NCBI RefSeq assembly: GCF_905404315.1
Contig: NC_066285.1
Location: 124,001-188,000, forward strand
DNA length: 64,000 nucleotides
Reading direction: 5' to 3'
Source of the DNA: Leptidea sinapis
Taxonomy: Eukaryota > Arthropoda > Insecta > Lepidoptera > Pieridae
The notes under the pieces were generated by a model. The model worked only from the letters and a program-made list of their open reading frames with translations. It ran no database searches and was not told the DNA's origin. Positions 36,591 to 51,800 of this stretch are shown here, piece by piece. The position numbers and the translations under genes are program-made. The first letter of the stretch is position 1; each line of letters starts with the position of its first letter.

Positions 36591-39500
36591 GATATCCATA
36601 TTGCAAAAATCATAATTTTGTGCGGCGGCCATATTGGATTTGAAAAATGATCACCAAATCGTTCTCTGCAACCTCGAGAATCTGGGACATGTTATCCATA
36701 TTGCTGAAATCATTATTTTGTGCGGCGGCCATCTTGGATTTGAAAAATGATCACAAAATCGTTCTCAGCAACCTCGAGAACCTCTGATACGATATCCATA
36801 ATGTAGTTATCATACTTTTGAGCGGCGGCCATCTTCGATTTGAAAAATGATCACACAATCGTTCTCAGCACCCTCGAGAACCTCGAATACGATACCCATA
36901 ATGTATCATAATTTTGAGCGGCGGCCATCTTGTATTACAAAAATGATCACAAAATCGTTCTGTGCACTCTCGAGAACCTCGGATACGATACCCATATTTT
37001 TTTGATCATAATCGTGCACGGCAGCCATCTCGGATTTAAAAATGATCCCAAAAGTATTTTCTACACCCTCGAGAACCTCAGACATGATATCCATATTGCT
37101 GAAAACATTATTGTTTGCGGCAGCCCTCTTGGATTTCAAAAATGATCACAGAATTGTTCTCTGCACCCTCGAGAAACTCGGACACGTTATCCATATTTCT
37201 GAAATCATAATTTTGTGCGGCGGCCATCTTGCATTTGAAAAATGATCACAAAATCGTTCTCAGCACCCTCTAGAACCTCTGATACGATACCCATAATGTA
37301 GTTATCATAATTTTGAACGGTGGCCATCTTGGATTTCAAAAATGATCACGAAATCGTTCTGTGCACTCTCGAGAACCTCGGATACGATACCCATATTTTT
37401 GTGATCATAATCTTGCACGGCGACCCTCTCGGATTTAAAAATAAACCCAAAATTATTTTTTGCATCCTCGAGAACCCAGTCACGATATCCATATTGCAGA
37501 AAACATTATTGTTTGCGGCAGCCCTCTTGGATTTCAAAAATGATCACAGAATTGTTCTCTGCACCCTCGAGAACCTCGGACACGATATCCATATTGCAGA
37601 AAACACTATTGTTTGCGTCAGCCATCTTGGATTTCAAAAATGATCACAGAATTGTTCTATGCACCCTCGAGAACCTCGGACACGATATATATAATGTAGT
37701 TTTCATACTTTTGAGCGGCGGCCATCTTCGATTTGAAAAATGATCTCAGAATTGTTGTCTGCACCCTCGAGAACCTCGGACACGATATCCATATTGCAAA
37801 AATCATAATTTTGTGCGGCGGCCATATTGGATTTGAAAAATGATCACCAAATCGTTCTCTGCAACCTCGAAAATCTGGGACACGTTATCCATATTGCTGA
37901 AATCATTATTTTGTGCGGCGGCCATCTTGGATTTGAAAAATGATCACAAAATCGTTCTCAGCACCCTCGAGAACCTCTGATACGATATCCATAATGTAGT
38001 TATCATACTTTTGAGCGGCGGCCATCTTCGATTTGAAAAATGATCACAAAATCGTTCTCAGCACCCTCGAGAACCTCGAATACGATACCCATAATGTATC
38101 ATAATTTTGAGCGGCGGCCATCTTGTATTACAAAAATGATCACAAAATCGTTCTGTGCACTCTCGAGAACCTCGGATACGATACCCATATTTTTGTGATC
38201 ATAATCTTGCACGGCGGCCATCTCGGATTTAAAAATGATCCCAAAATTATTTTCTGCACCCTCGAGAACCTCAGACATGATATCCATATTGCTGAAAACA
38301 TTATTGTTTGCGGCAGCCCTCTTGGATTTCAAAAATGATCACAGAATTGTTCACTGCACCCTGGAAAACCTCGGACACGTTATCCATATTTCTGAAATCA
38401 TAATTTTGTGCGGCGGCCATCTTGCATTTGAAAAATGATCACAAAATCGTTCTCAGCACACTCGAGAACCTCTGATACGATATTCATAATGTAGTCATCA
38501 TACTTTTGAGCGGCGGCCATCTTTGATTTGAAAAATGATCACAAAATCGTTCTCAGCACCCTTGAGAACCTCGGATACGATACCCATAATATAGTTATCA
38601 TAATTTTGAGCGGTGGCCATCTTGGATTTGAAAAATGATCACCAAATCGTTCTCTGCACCCTCAAGAATCTCGGACACGATATCCATATTGCTGAAATCA
38701 TAATTTTATGCGGCGGCCATCTTTGATTTGAAAAATGATCACAAAATGGTTCTCAGCACCCTCGAGAACCTCTGCTACGATACCCATAATGTAGTTATCA
38801 TACTTTTGAGCGGCGGCCATCTTGGATTTCAAAAATGATCACAGAATTGTTCACTGCACCCTGGAAAACCTCGGACACGTTATCCATATTTCTGAAATCA
38901 TAATTTTGTGCGGCGGCCATCTTGCATTTGAAAAATGATCACAAAATCGTTTTCAGCACACTCGAGAACCTCTGATACGATATTCATAATGTAGTTATCA
39001 TACTTTTGAGCGGCGGCCATCTTTGATTTGAAAAATGATCACAAAATCGTTCTCAGCACCCTTGAGAACCTCTGATACGATACCCATAATATAGTTATCA
39101 TAATTTTGAGCGGTGGCCATCTTGGATTTCAAAAATGATCACAGAATTGTTCACTGCACCCTGGAAAACCTAGGACACGTTATCCATATTTCTGAAATCA
39201 TAATTTTGTGCGGCGGCCATCTTGCATTTGAAAAATGATCACAAAATCGTTTTCAGCACACTCGAGAACCTCTGATACGATATCCATAATGTAGTTATCA
39301 TACTTTTGAGCGGCGGCCATCTTTGATTTGAAAAATGATCACAAAATGGTTCTCAGCACCCTCGAGAACCTCTGCTACGATACCCATAATGTAGTTATCA
39401 TACTTTTGAGCGGCGGCCATCTTGGATTTCAAAAATGATCACAGAATTGTTCACTGCACCCTGGAAAACCTCGGACACGTTATCCATATTTCTGAAATCA

Positions 39501-39833
39501 TAATTTTGTGCGGCGGCCATCTTGCATTTGAAAAATGATCACAAAATCGTTTTCAGCACACTCGAGAACCTCTGATACGATATTCATAATGTAGTTATCA
39601 TAATTTTGAGCGGCGGCCATCTTAATTTGAAAAATGATCACCAAATCGTTCTCTGCACCCTCGAGAATCTCGGACACGATATCCATATTGCTGAAATCAT
39701 AATTTTGTGCGGCGGCCACCTTTGATTTGAAAAATGATAACAAAATGGTTCTCAGCACCCTCGAGAACCTCTGCTACGATACCCATAATGTAGTTATCAT
39801 ACTTTTGAGCGGCGGCCATCTTGGATTTCAAAA

Positions 39834-41433
39834 ATGATCACAAAATCGTTCTGTGCACTCTCGAGAACCTCGGATACGATACCCATATTGCAGAAAACAT
39901 TATTGTTTGCGGCAGCCCTCTTGGATTTCAAAAATGATCACAGAATTGTTCACTGCACCCTGGAAAACCTCGGACACGTTATCCATATTTCTGAAATCAT
40001 AATTTTGTGCGGCGGCCATCTTGCATTTGAAAAATGATCACAAAATCGTTTTCAGCACACTCGAGAACCTCTGATACGATATTCATAATGTAGTTATCAT
40101 ACTTTTGAGCGGCGGCCATCTTTGATTTGAAAAATGATCACAAAATCGTTCTCAGCACCCTTGAGAACCTCTGATACGATACCCATAATATAGTTATCAT
40201 AATTTTGAGCGGTGGCCATCTTGGATTTGAAAAATGATCACCAAATCGTTCTCTGCACCCTCAAGAATCTCGGACACGATATCCATATTGCTGAAATCAT
40301 AATTTTATGCGGCGGCCATCTTTGATTTGAAAAATGATCACAAAATGGTTCTCAGCACCCTCGAGAACCTCTGCTACGATACCCATAATGTAGTTATCAT
40401 ACTTTTGAGCGGCGGCCATCTTGGATTTCAAAAATGATCACAGAATTGTTCACTGCACCCTGGAAAACCTCGGACACGTTATCCATATTTCTGAAATCAT
40501 AATTTTGTGCGGCGGCCATCTTGCATTTGAAAAATGATCACAAAATCGTTTTCAGCACACTCGAGAACCTCTGATACGATATTCACAATGTAGTTATCAT
40601 ACTTTTGAGCGGCGGCCATCTTTGATTTGAAAAATGATCACAAAATCGTTCTCAGCACCCTTGAGAACCTCTGATACGATACCCATAATATAGTTATCAT
40701 AATTTTGAGCGGTGGCCATCTTGGATTTCAAAAATGATCACGAAATCGTTCTCTGCACTCTCGAGAACCTCGGATACGATACCCATATTTTTGTGATCAT
40801 AATCTTGCACGGCGACCCTCTCGGATTTAAAAATAATCCCAAAATTATTTTTTGCATCCTCGAGAACCCAGTCACGATATCCATATTGCAGAAAACATAA
40901 CTGTTTGCGGCAGCCCTCTTGGATTTCAAAAATGATCACAGAATTGTTCTCTGCACCCTCGAGAACCTCAGACACGTTATCCATATTTCTGAAATCATAA
41001 TTTTGTGCGGCGGCCATCTTGCATTTGAAAAATGATCACAAAATCGTTCTCAGCACCCTCTAGAACCTCTGATACGATACCCATAATGTAGTTATCATAA
41101 TTTTGAGCGGTGGCCATCTTGGATTTCAAAAATGATCACGAAATCGTTCTGTGCACTCTCGAGAACCTCGGATACGATACCCATATTTTTGTGATCATAA
41201 TCTTGCACGGCGACCCTCTCGGATTTAAAAATAATCCCAAAATTATTTTTTGCATCCTCGAGAACCCAGTCACGATATCCATATTGCAGAAAACATTATT
41301 GTTTGCGGCAGCCCTCTTGGATTTCAAAAATGATCACAGAATTGTTCACTGCACCCTGGAAAACCTCAGACACGTTATCCATATTTCTGAAATCATAATT
41401 TTGTGCGGCGGCATTCTTGCATTTGAAAAATGA
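39834..41433 (+). repeat. 1995-bp HOR, representative copy 1
   Basis: The segment repeats at an offset of 1995 bp (20 monomers), matching 41829-43428. In the second giant unit it recurs at 48801-50400 and 50796-52395, and a related copy is at 33857-35456. It starts with a C/D chimeric monomer followed by E', B', B'', A' and F monomers. Confidence 0.85.
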
Positions 41434-41828
41434 TCACAAAATCGTTTGCAGCACACTCGAGAACCTCTGATACGATATTCATAAAGTAGTTATAATACTT
41501 TTGAGCGGCGGCCATCTTTGATTTGAAAAATGATCAGAAAATCGTTCTCAGCACCCTCGAGAACCTCTGATACGATACCCATAATGTAGTTATCATAATT
41601 TTGAGCGGCGGCCATCTTAATTTGAAAAATGATCACCAAATCGTTCTCTGCACCCTCGAGAATCTCGGACACGATATCCATATTGCTGAAATCATAATTT
41701 TATGCGGCGGCCACCTTTGATTTGAAAAATGATAACAAAATGGTTCTCAGCACCCTCGAGAACCTCTGCTACGATACCCATAATGTAGTTATCATACTTT
41801 TGAGCGGCGGCCATCTTGGATTTCAAAA

Positions 41829-43428
41829 ATGATCACAAAATCGTTCTGTGCACTTTCGGGAACCTCGGATACGATACCCATATTGCAGAAAACATTATTG
41901 TTTGCGGCAGCCCTCTTGGATTTCAAAAATGATCACAGAATTGTTCACTGCACCCTGGAAAACCTCGGACACGTTATCCATATTTCTGAAATCATAATTT
42001 TGTGCGGCGGCCATCTTGCATTTGAAAAATGATCACAAAATCGTTTTCAGCACACTCGAGAACCTCTGATACGATATTCATAATGTAGTTGTCATACTTT
42101 TGAGCGGCGGCCATCTTTGATTTGAAAAATGATCACAAAATCGTTCTCAGCACCCTTGAGAACCTCTGATACGATACCCATAATATAGTTATCATAATTT
42201 TGAGCGGTGGCCATCTTGGATTTGAAAAATGATCACCAAATCGTTCTCTGCACCCTCGAGAATCTCGGACACGATATCCATATTGCTGAAATCATAATTT
42301 TATGCGGCGGCCATCTTTGATTTGAAAAATGATCACAAAATGGTTCTCAGCACCCTCGAGAACCTCTGCTAGGATACCCATAATGTAGTTATCATACTTT
42401 TGAGCGGCGGCCATCTTGGATTTCAAAAATGATCACAGAATTGTTCACTGCACCCTGGAAAACCTCGGACACGTTATCCATATTTCTGAAATCATAATTT
42501 TGTGCGGCGGCCATCTTGCATTTGAAAAATGATCACAAAATCGTTTTCAGCACACTCGAGAACCTCTGATACGATATTCACAATGTAGTTATCATACTTT
42601 TGAGCGGCGGCCATCTTTGATTTGAAAAATGATCACAAAATCGTTCTCAGCACCCTTGAGAACCTCTGATACGATACCCATATTATAGTTATCATAATTT
42701 TGAGCGGTGGCCATCTTGGATTTCAAAAATGATCACGAAATCGTTCTCTGCACTCTCGAGAACCTCGGAAACGATACCCATATTTTTGTGATCATAATCT
42801 TGCACGGCGACCCTCTCGGATTTAAAAATATTCCCAAAATTATTTTTTGCATCCTCGAGAACCCACTCACGATATCCATATTGCAGAAAACATAACTGTT
42901 TGCGGCAGCCCTCTTGGATTTCAAAAATGATCACAGAATTGTTCTCTGCACCCTCGAGAACCTCGGACACGATATCCATATTTCTGAAATCATAATTTTG
43001 TGCGGCGGCCATCTTGCATTTGAAAAATGATCACAAAATCGTTCTCAGCACCCTCTAGAACCTCTGATACGATACCCATAATGTAGTTATCATAATTTTG
43101 AGCGGTGGCCATCTTGGATTTCAAAAATGATCACGAAATCGTTCTGTGCACTCTCGAGAACCTCGGATACGATACCCATATTTTTGTGATCATAATCTTG
43201 CACGGCGACCCTCTCGGATTTAAAAATAATCCCAAAATTATTTTTTGCATCCTCGAGAACCCAGTCACGATATCCATATTGCAGAAAACATTATTGTTTG
43301 CGGCAGCCCTCTTGGATTTCAAAAATGATCACAGAATTGTTCACTGCACCCTGGAAAACCTCGGACACGTTATCCATATTTCTGAAATCATAATTTTGTG
43401 CGGCGGCCATCTTGCATTTGAAAAATGA
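41829..43428 (+). repeat. 1995-bp HOR, representative copy 2
   Basis: Second copy at the 1995-bp offset. It differs by marks such as CACTTTCGGGAACC near 41851, AAAATATTCCCAAAATT near 42825 and CCCACTCACG near 42861. The same marks recur in the second giant HOR unit at 51790-51835, which shows they predate the 8967-bp duplication. Confidence 0.85.
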
Positions 43429-44679
43429 TCACAAAATCGTTTTCAGCACACTCGAGAACCTCTGATACGATATTCATAATGTAGTTATCATACTTTTGAG
43501 CGGCGGCCATCTTTGATTTGAAAAATGATCACAAAATCGTTCTCAGCACCCTTGAGAACCTCTGATACGATACCCATAATATAGTTATCATAATTTTGAG
43601 CGGTGGCCATATTGGATTTCAAAAATGATCACGAAATCGTTCTCTGCACTTTCGAGAACCTCGGATACGATACCCATATTTTTGTGATCATAATCTTGCA
43701 CGGCGACCCTCTCGGATTTAAAAATAATCCCAAAATTATTTTTTGCATCCTCGAGAACCCAGTCACGATATCAATATTGCAGAAAACATAACTGTTTGCG
43801 GCAGCCCTCTTGGATTTCAAAAATGATCACAGAATTGTTCTCTGCACCCTCGAGAACCTCGGACACGTTATCCATATTTCTGAAATCATAATTTTGTGCG
43901 GCGGCCATCTTGCATTTGAAAAATGATCACAAAATCGTTCTCAGCACCCTCGCGAACCTCTGATACGATACCCATAATGTAGTTATCGTTATTTTGAGCG
44001 GCGGCTATCTTGGATTTCATAAATGATCACAAAATCGTTCTGTGCACTCTCGAGAACCTCGGATACGATACCCATATTTTTGTGATCATAATCTTGCACG
44101 GCGACCCTCTCGGATTTAAAAATAAACCCAAAATTATTTTTTGCATCTTCGAGAACCCAGTCACGATATCCATATTGCAGAAAACATTATTGTTTGCGGC
44201 AGCCCTCTTGGATTTCAAAAATGATCACAGAATTGTTCTCTGCACCCTCGAGAACCTCGGACACGATATCCATATTGCAGAAAACACTATTGTTTGCGGC
44301 AGCCATCTTGGATTTCAAAAATGATCACAGAATTGTTCTATGCACCCTCGAGAACCTCGGACACGATATATATAATGTAGTTTTCATACTTTTGAGCGGC
44401 GGCCATCTTCGATTTGAAAAATGATCTCAGAATTCTTCTCTGCACCCTCGAGAATCTGGGACACGTTATCCATATTGCTGAAATCATTATTTTGTGCGGC
44501 GGCCATCTTGGATTTGAAAAATGATCACAAAATCGTTCTCAGCAACCTCGAGAACCTCTGATACGATATCCATAATGTAGTTATCATACTTTTGAGCGGC
44601 GGCCATCTTCGATTTGAAAAATGATCACAAAATCGTTCTCAGCACCCTCGAGAACCTCGAATACGATAGCCATAATGTA

Positions 44680-45872
44680 TCACAATTTTGAGCGGCGGCC
44701 ATCTTGTATTACAAAAATGATCACAAAATCGTTCTGTGCACTCTCGAGAACCTCGGATACGATACCCATATTTTTGTGATCATAATCTTGCACGGCGGCC
44801 ATCTCGGATTTAAAAATGATCCCAAAATTATTTTCTGCACCCTCGAGAACCTCAGACACGATATCCATATTGCTGAAAACATTATTGTTTGCGGCAGCCC
44901 TCTTGGATTTCCAAAATGATCACAGAATTGTTCTCTGCACCCTCGAGAACCTCGGACACGTTATCCATATTTCTGAAATCATAATTTTGTGCGGCGGCCA
45001 TCTTGCATTTGAAAAATGATCACAAAATCGTTCTCAGCACCCTCTAGAACATCTGATACGATACCCATAATGTAGTTATCATAATTTTGAGCGGTGGCCA
45101 TCTTGGATTTCAAAAATGATCACGAAATCGTTCTGTGCACTCTCGAGAACCTCGGATACGATACCCATATTTTTGTGATCATAATCTTGCACGGCGACCC
45201 TCTCGGATTTAAAAATAATCCCAAAATTATTTTTTGCATCCTCGAGAACCCAGTCACGATATCCATATTGCAGAAAACATTATTGTTTGCGGCAGCCCTC
45301 TTGGATTTCAAAAATGATCACAGAATTGTTCTCTGCACCCTCGAGAACCTCGGACACGATATCCATATTGCAGAAAACACTATTGTTTGCGGCAGCCATC
45401 TTGGATTTCAAAAATGATCACAGAATTGTTCTATGCACCCTCGAGAACCTCGGACACGATATATATAATGTAGTTTTCATACTTTTGAGCGGCGGCCATC
45501 TTCGATTTGAAAAATGATCTCAGAATTGTTCTATGCACCCTCGAGAACCTCGGACACGATATCCATATTGCAAAAATCATAATTTTGTGCGGCGGCCATA
45601 TTGGATTTGAAAAATGATCACCAAATCGTTCTCTGCAACCTCGAGAATCTGGGACACGTTATCCATATTAATGAAATCATTATTTTGTGCGGCGGCCATC
45701 TTGGATTTGAAAAATGATCACAAAATCGTTCTCAGCAACCTCGAGAACCTCTGATACGATATCCATAATGTAGTTATCATACTTTTGAGCGGCGGCCATC
45801 TTCGATTTGAAAAATGATCACACAATCGTTCTCAGCACCCTCGAGAACCTCGAATACGATACCCATAATGTA
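44680..45872 (+). repeat. 1193-bp HOR unit (12 monomers), representative 1
   Basis: The unit begins at the four-base deletion variant AATGTATCA (for AATGTAGTTATCA). The same landmark recurs at 36906, 38099, 44680, 45873, 47066, 53647 and 54840 (spacing 1193 where adjacent) and also near 30129 and 56932. The 1193-bp repeats sit at the joins of the 8967-bp units. Confidence 0.86.
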
Positions 45873-48800
45873 TCATAATTTTGAGCGGCGGCCATCTTGT
45901 ATTACAAAAATGATCACAAAATCGTTCTGTGCACTCTCGAGAACCTCGGATACGATACCCATATTTTTTTGATCATAATCGTGCACGGCAGCCATCTCGG
46001 ATTTAAAAATGATCCCAAAAGTATTTTCTACACCCTCGAGAACCTCAGACATGATATCCATATTGCTGAAAACATTATTGTTTGCGGCAGCCCTCTTGGA
46101 TTTCAAAAATGATCACAGAATTGTTCTCTGCACCCTCGAGAAACTCGGACACGTTATCCATATTTCTGAAATCATAATTTTGTGCGGCGGCCATCTTGCA
46201 TTTGAAAAATGATCACAAAATCGTTCTCAGCACCCTCTAGAACCTCTGATACGATACCCATAATGTAGTTATCATAATTTTGAACGGTGGCCATCTTGGA
46301 TTTCAAAAATGATCACGAAATCGTTCTGTGCACTCTCGAGAACCTCGGATACGATACCCATATTTTTGTGATCATAATCTTGCACGGCGACCCTCTCGGA
46401 TTTAAAAATAAACCCAAAATTATTTTTTGCATCCTCGAGAACCCAGTCACGATATCCATATTGCAGAAAACATTATTGTTTGCGGCAGCCCTCTTGGATT
46501 TCAAAAATGATCACAGAATTGTTCTCTGCACCCTCGAGAACCTCGGACACGATATCCATATTGCAGAAAACACTATTGTTTGCGTCAGCCATCTTGGATT
46601 TCAAAAATGATCACAGAATTGTTCTATGCACCCTCGAGAACCTCGGACACGATATATATAATGTAGTTTTCATACTTTTGAGCGGCGGCCATCTTCGATT
46701 TGAAAAATGATCTCAGAATTGTTGTCTGCACCCTCGAGAACCTCGGACACGATATCCATATTGCAAAAATCATAATTTTGTGCGGCGGCCATATTGGATT
46801 TGAAAAATGATCACCAAATCGTTCTCTGCAACCTCGAAAATCTGGGACACGTTATCCATATTGCTGAAATCATTATTTTGTGCGGCGGCCATCTTGGATT
46901 TGAAAAATGATCACAAAATCGTTCTCAGCATCCTCGAGAACCTCTGATACGATATCCATAATGTAGTTATCATACTTTTGAGCGGCGGCCATCTTCGATT
47001 TGAAAAATGATCACAAAATCGTTCTCAGCACCCTCGAGAACCTCGAATACGATACCCATAATGTATCATAATTTTGAGCGGCGGCCATCTTGTATTACAA
47101 AAATGATCACAAAATCGTTCTGTGCACTCTCGAGAACCTCGGATACGATACCCATATTTTTGTGATCATAATCGTGCACGGCGGCCATCTCGGATTTAAA
47201 AATGATCCCAAAATTATTTTCTGCACCCTCGAGAACCTCAGACATGATATCCATATTGCTGAAAACATTATTGTTTGCGGCAGCCCTCTTGGATTTCAAA
47301 AATGATCACAGAATTGTTCACTGCACCCTGGAAAACCTCGGACACGTTATCCATATTTCTGAAATCATAATTTTGTGCGGCGGCCATCTTGCATTTGAAA
47401 AATGATCACAAAATCGTTTTCAGCACACTCGAGAACCTCTGATACGATATTCATAATGTAGTTATCATACTTTTGAGCGGCGGCCATCTTTGATTTGAAA
47501 AATGATCACAAAATCGTTCTCAGCAACCTTGAGAACCTCTGATACGATACCCATAATATAGTTATCATAATTTTGAGCGGTGGCCATCTTGGATTTGAAA
47601 AATGATCACCAAATCGTTCTCTGCACCCTCAAGAATCTCGGACACGATATCCATATTGCTGAAATCATAATTTTATGCGGCGGCCATCTTTGATTTGAAA
47701 AATGATCACAAAATGGTTCTCAGCACCCTCGAGAACCTCTGCTACGATACCCATAATGTAGTTATCATACTTTTGAGCGGCGGCCATCTTGGATTTCAAA
47801 AATGATCACAGAATTGTTCACTGCACCCTGGAAAACCTCGGACACGTTATCCATATTTCTGAAATCATAATTTTGTGCGGCGGCCATCTTGCATTTGAAA
47901 AATGATCACAAAATCGTTTTCAGCACACTCGAGAACCTCTGATACGATATTCATAATGTAGTTATCATACTTTTGAGCGGCGGCCATCTTTGATTTGAAA
48001 AATGATCACAAAATCGTTCTCAGCACCCTTGAGAACCTCTGATACGATACCCATAATATAGTTATCATAATTTTGAGCGGTGGCCATCTTGGATTTCAAA
48101 AATGATCACAGAATTGTTCACTGCACCCTGGAAAACCTAGGACACGTTATCCATATTTCTGAAATCATAATTTTGTGCGGCGGCCATCTTGCATTTGAAA
48201 AATGATCACAAAATCGTTTTCAGCACACTCGAGAACCTCTGATACGATATTCATAATGTAGTTATCATACTTTTGAGCGGCGGCCATCTTTGATTTGAAA
48301 AATGATCACAAAATGGTTCTCAGCACCCTCGAGAACCTCTGCTACGATACCCATAATGTAGTTATCATACTTTTGAGCGGCGGCCATCTTGGATTTCAAA
48401 AATGATCACAGAATTGTTCACTGCACCCTGGAAAACCTCGGACACGTTATCCATATTTCTGAAATCATAATTTTGTGCGGCGGCCATCTTGCATTTGAAA
48501 AATGATCACAAAATCGTTTTCAGCACACTCGAGAACCTCTGATACGATATTCATAATGTAGTTATCATAATTTTGAGCGGCGGCCATCTTAATTTGAAAA
48601 ATGATCACCAAATCGTTCTCTGCACCCTCGAGAATCTCGGACACGATATCCATATTGCTGAAATCATAATTTTATGCGGCGGCCACCTTTGATTTGAAAA
48701 ATGATAACAAAATGGTTCTCAGCACCCTCGAGAACCTCTGCTACGATACCCATAATGTAGTTATCATACTTTTGAGCGGCGGCCATCTTGGATTTCAAAA

Positions 48801-51800
48801 ATGATCACAAAATCGTTCTGTGCACTCTCGGGAACCTCGGATACGATACCCATATTGCAGAAAACATTATTGTTTGCGGCAGCCCTCTTGGATTTCAAAA
48901 ATGATCACAGAATTGTTCACTGCACCCTGGAAAACCTCGGACACGTTATCCATATTTCTGAAATCATAATTTTGTGCGGCGGCCATCTTGCATTTGAAAA
49001 ATGATCACAAAATCGTTTTCAGCACACTCGAGAACCTCTGATACGATATTCATAATGTAGTTATCATACTTTTGAGCGGCGGCCATCTTTGATTTGAAAA
49101 ATGATCACAAAATCGTTCTCAGCACCCTTGAGAACCTCTGATACGATACCCATAATATAGTTATCATAATTTTGAGCGGTGGCCATCTTGGATTTGAAAA
49201 ATGATCACCAAATCGTTCTCTGCACCCTCAAGAATCTCGGACACGATATCCATATTGCTGAAATCATAATTTTATGCGGCGACCATCTTTGATTTGAAAA
49301 ATGATCACAAAATGGTTCTCAGCACCCTCGAGAACCTCTGCTACGATACCCATAATGTAGTTATCATACTTTTGAGCGGCGGCCATCTTGGATTTCAAAA
49401 ATGATCACAGAATTGTTCACTGCACCCTGGAAAACCTCGGACACGTTATCCATATTTCTGAAATCATAATTTTGTGCGGCGGCCATCTTGCATTTGAAAA
49501 ATGATCACAAAATCGTTTTCAGCACACTCGAGAACCTCTGATACGATATTCACAATGTAGTTATCATACTTTTGAGCGGCGGCCATCTTTGATTTGAAAA
49601 ATGATCACAAAATCGTTCTCAGCACCCTTGAGAACCTCTGATACGATACCCATAATATAGTTATCATAATTTTGAGCGGTGGCCATCTTGGATTTCAAAA
49701 ATGATCACGAAATCGTTCTCTGCACTCTCGAGAACCTCGGATACGATACCCATATTTTTGTGATCATAATCTTGCACGGCGACCCTCTCGGATTTAAAAA
49801 TAATCCCAAAATTATTTTTTGCATCCTCGAGAACCCAGTCACGATATCCATATTGCAGAAAACATAACTGTTTGCGGCAGCCCTCTTGGATTTCAAAAAT
49901 GATCACAGAATTGTTCTCTGCACCCTCGAGAACCTCAGACACGTTATCCATATTTCTGAAATCATAATTTTGTGCGGCGGCCATCTTGCATTTGAAAAAT
50001 GATCACAAAATCGTTCTCAGCACCCTCTAGAACCTCTGATACGATACCCATAATGTAGTTATCATAATTTTGAGCGGTGGCCATCTTGGATTTCAAAAAT
50101 GATCACGAAATCGTTCTGTGCACTCTCGAGAACCTCGGATACGATACCCATATTTTTGTGATCATAATCTTGCACGGCGACCCTCTCGGATTTAAAAATA
50201 ATCCCAAAATTATTTTTTGCATCCTCGAGAACCCAGTCACGATATCCATATTGCAGAAAACATTATTGTTTGCGGCAGCCCTCTTGGATTTCAAAAATGA
50301 TCACAGAATTGTTCACTGCACCCTGGAAAACCTCAGACACGTTATCCATATTTCTGAAATCATAATTTTGTGCGGCGGCATTCTTGCATTTGAAAAATGA
50401 TCACAAAATCGTTTGCAGCACACTCGAGAACCTCTGATACGATATTCATAAAGTAGTTATAATACTTTTGAGCGGCGGCCATCTTTGATTTGAAAAATGA
50501 TCAGAAAATCGTTCTCAGCACCCTCGAGAACCTCTGATACGATACCAATAATGTAGTTATCATAATTTTGAGCGGCGGCCATCTTAATTTGAAAAATGAT
50601 CACCAAATCGTTCTCTGCACCCTCGAGAATCTCGGACACGATATCCATATTGCTGAAATCATAATTTTATGCGGCGGCCACCTTTGATTTGAAAAATGAT
50701 AACAAAATGGTTCTCAGCACCCTCGAGAACCTCTGCTACGATACCCATAATGTAGTTATCATACTTTTGAGCGGCGGCCATCTTGGATTTCAAAAATGAT
50801 CACAAAATCGTTCTGTGCACTTTCGGGAACCTCGGATACGATACCCATATTGCAGAAAACATTATTGTTTGCGGCAGGCCTCTTGGATTTCAAAAATGAT
50901 CACAGAATTGTTCACTGCACCCTGGAAAACCTCGGACACGTTATCCATATTTCTGAAATCATAATTTTGTGCGGCGGCCATCTTGCATTTGAAAAATGAT
51001 CACAAAATCGTTTTCAGCACACTCGAGAACCTCTGATACGATATTCATAATGTAGTTATCATACTTTTGAGCGGCGGCCATCTTTGATTTGAAAAATGAT
51101 CACAAAATCGTTCTCAGCACCCTTGAGAACCTCTGATACGATACCCATAATATAGTTATCATAATTTTGAGCGGTGGCCATCTTGGATTTGAAAAATGAT
51201 CACCAAATCGTTCTCTGCACCCTCGAGAATCTCGGACACGATATCCATATTGCTGAAATCATAATTTTATGCGGCGGCCATCTTTGATTTGAAAAATGAT
51301 CACAAAATGGTTCTCAGCACCCTCGAGAACCTCTGCTACGATACCCATAATGTAGTTATCATACTTTTGAGCGGCGGCCATCTTGGATTTCAAAAATGAT
51401 CACAGAATTGTTCACTGCACCCTGGAAAACCTCGGACACGTTATCCATATTTCTGAAATCATAATTTTGTGCGGCGGCCATCTTGCATTTGAAAAATGAT
51501 CACAAAATCGTTTTCAGCACACTCGAGAACCTCTGATACGATATTCATAATGTAGTTATCATACTTTTGAGTGGCGGCCATCTTTGATTTGAAAAATGAT
51601 CACAAAATCGTTCTCAGCACCCTTGAGAACCTCTGATACGATACCCATATTATAGTTATCATAATTTTGAGCGGTGGCCATCTTGGATTTCAAAAATGAT
51701 CACGAAATCGTTCTCTGCACTCTCGAGAACCTCGGAAACGATACCCATATTTTTGTGATCATAATCTTGCACGGCGACCCTCTCGGATTTAAAAATATTC

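Larger units (their letters stand above)
36555..45521 (+). repeat. Giant HOR unit 1 (8967 bp, ~90 monomers)
   Basis: The sequence from about 36555 repeats at an offset of 8967 bp (about 18 pentamers). Matching landmarks are 37320/46287, 39498/48465, 40697/49664, 42692/51659, 43603/52570 and 44816/53783. Rare changes are shared, for example GAAAACCTAGGACACG near 39171 and 48138. Differences are scattered, for example GATATCCATAATG at 39280 against GATATTCATAATG, and a divergent patch at 43940-44030 against 52907-52997. Confidence 0.9.

Noticed and set aside
36555..45521. Giant HOR as an assembly duplication artefact
   Set aside because: The two units differ at scattered sites and in a divergent patch (43940-44030 against 52907-52997), which a pure copy artefact would not show. 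Long reads are still needed to settle it.
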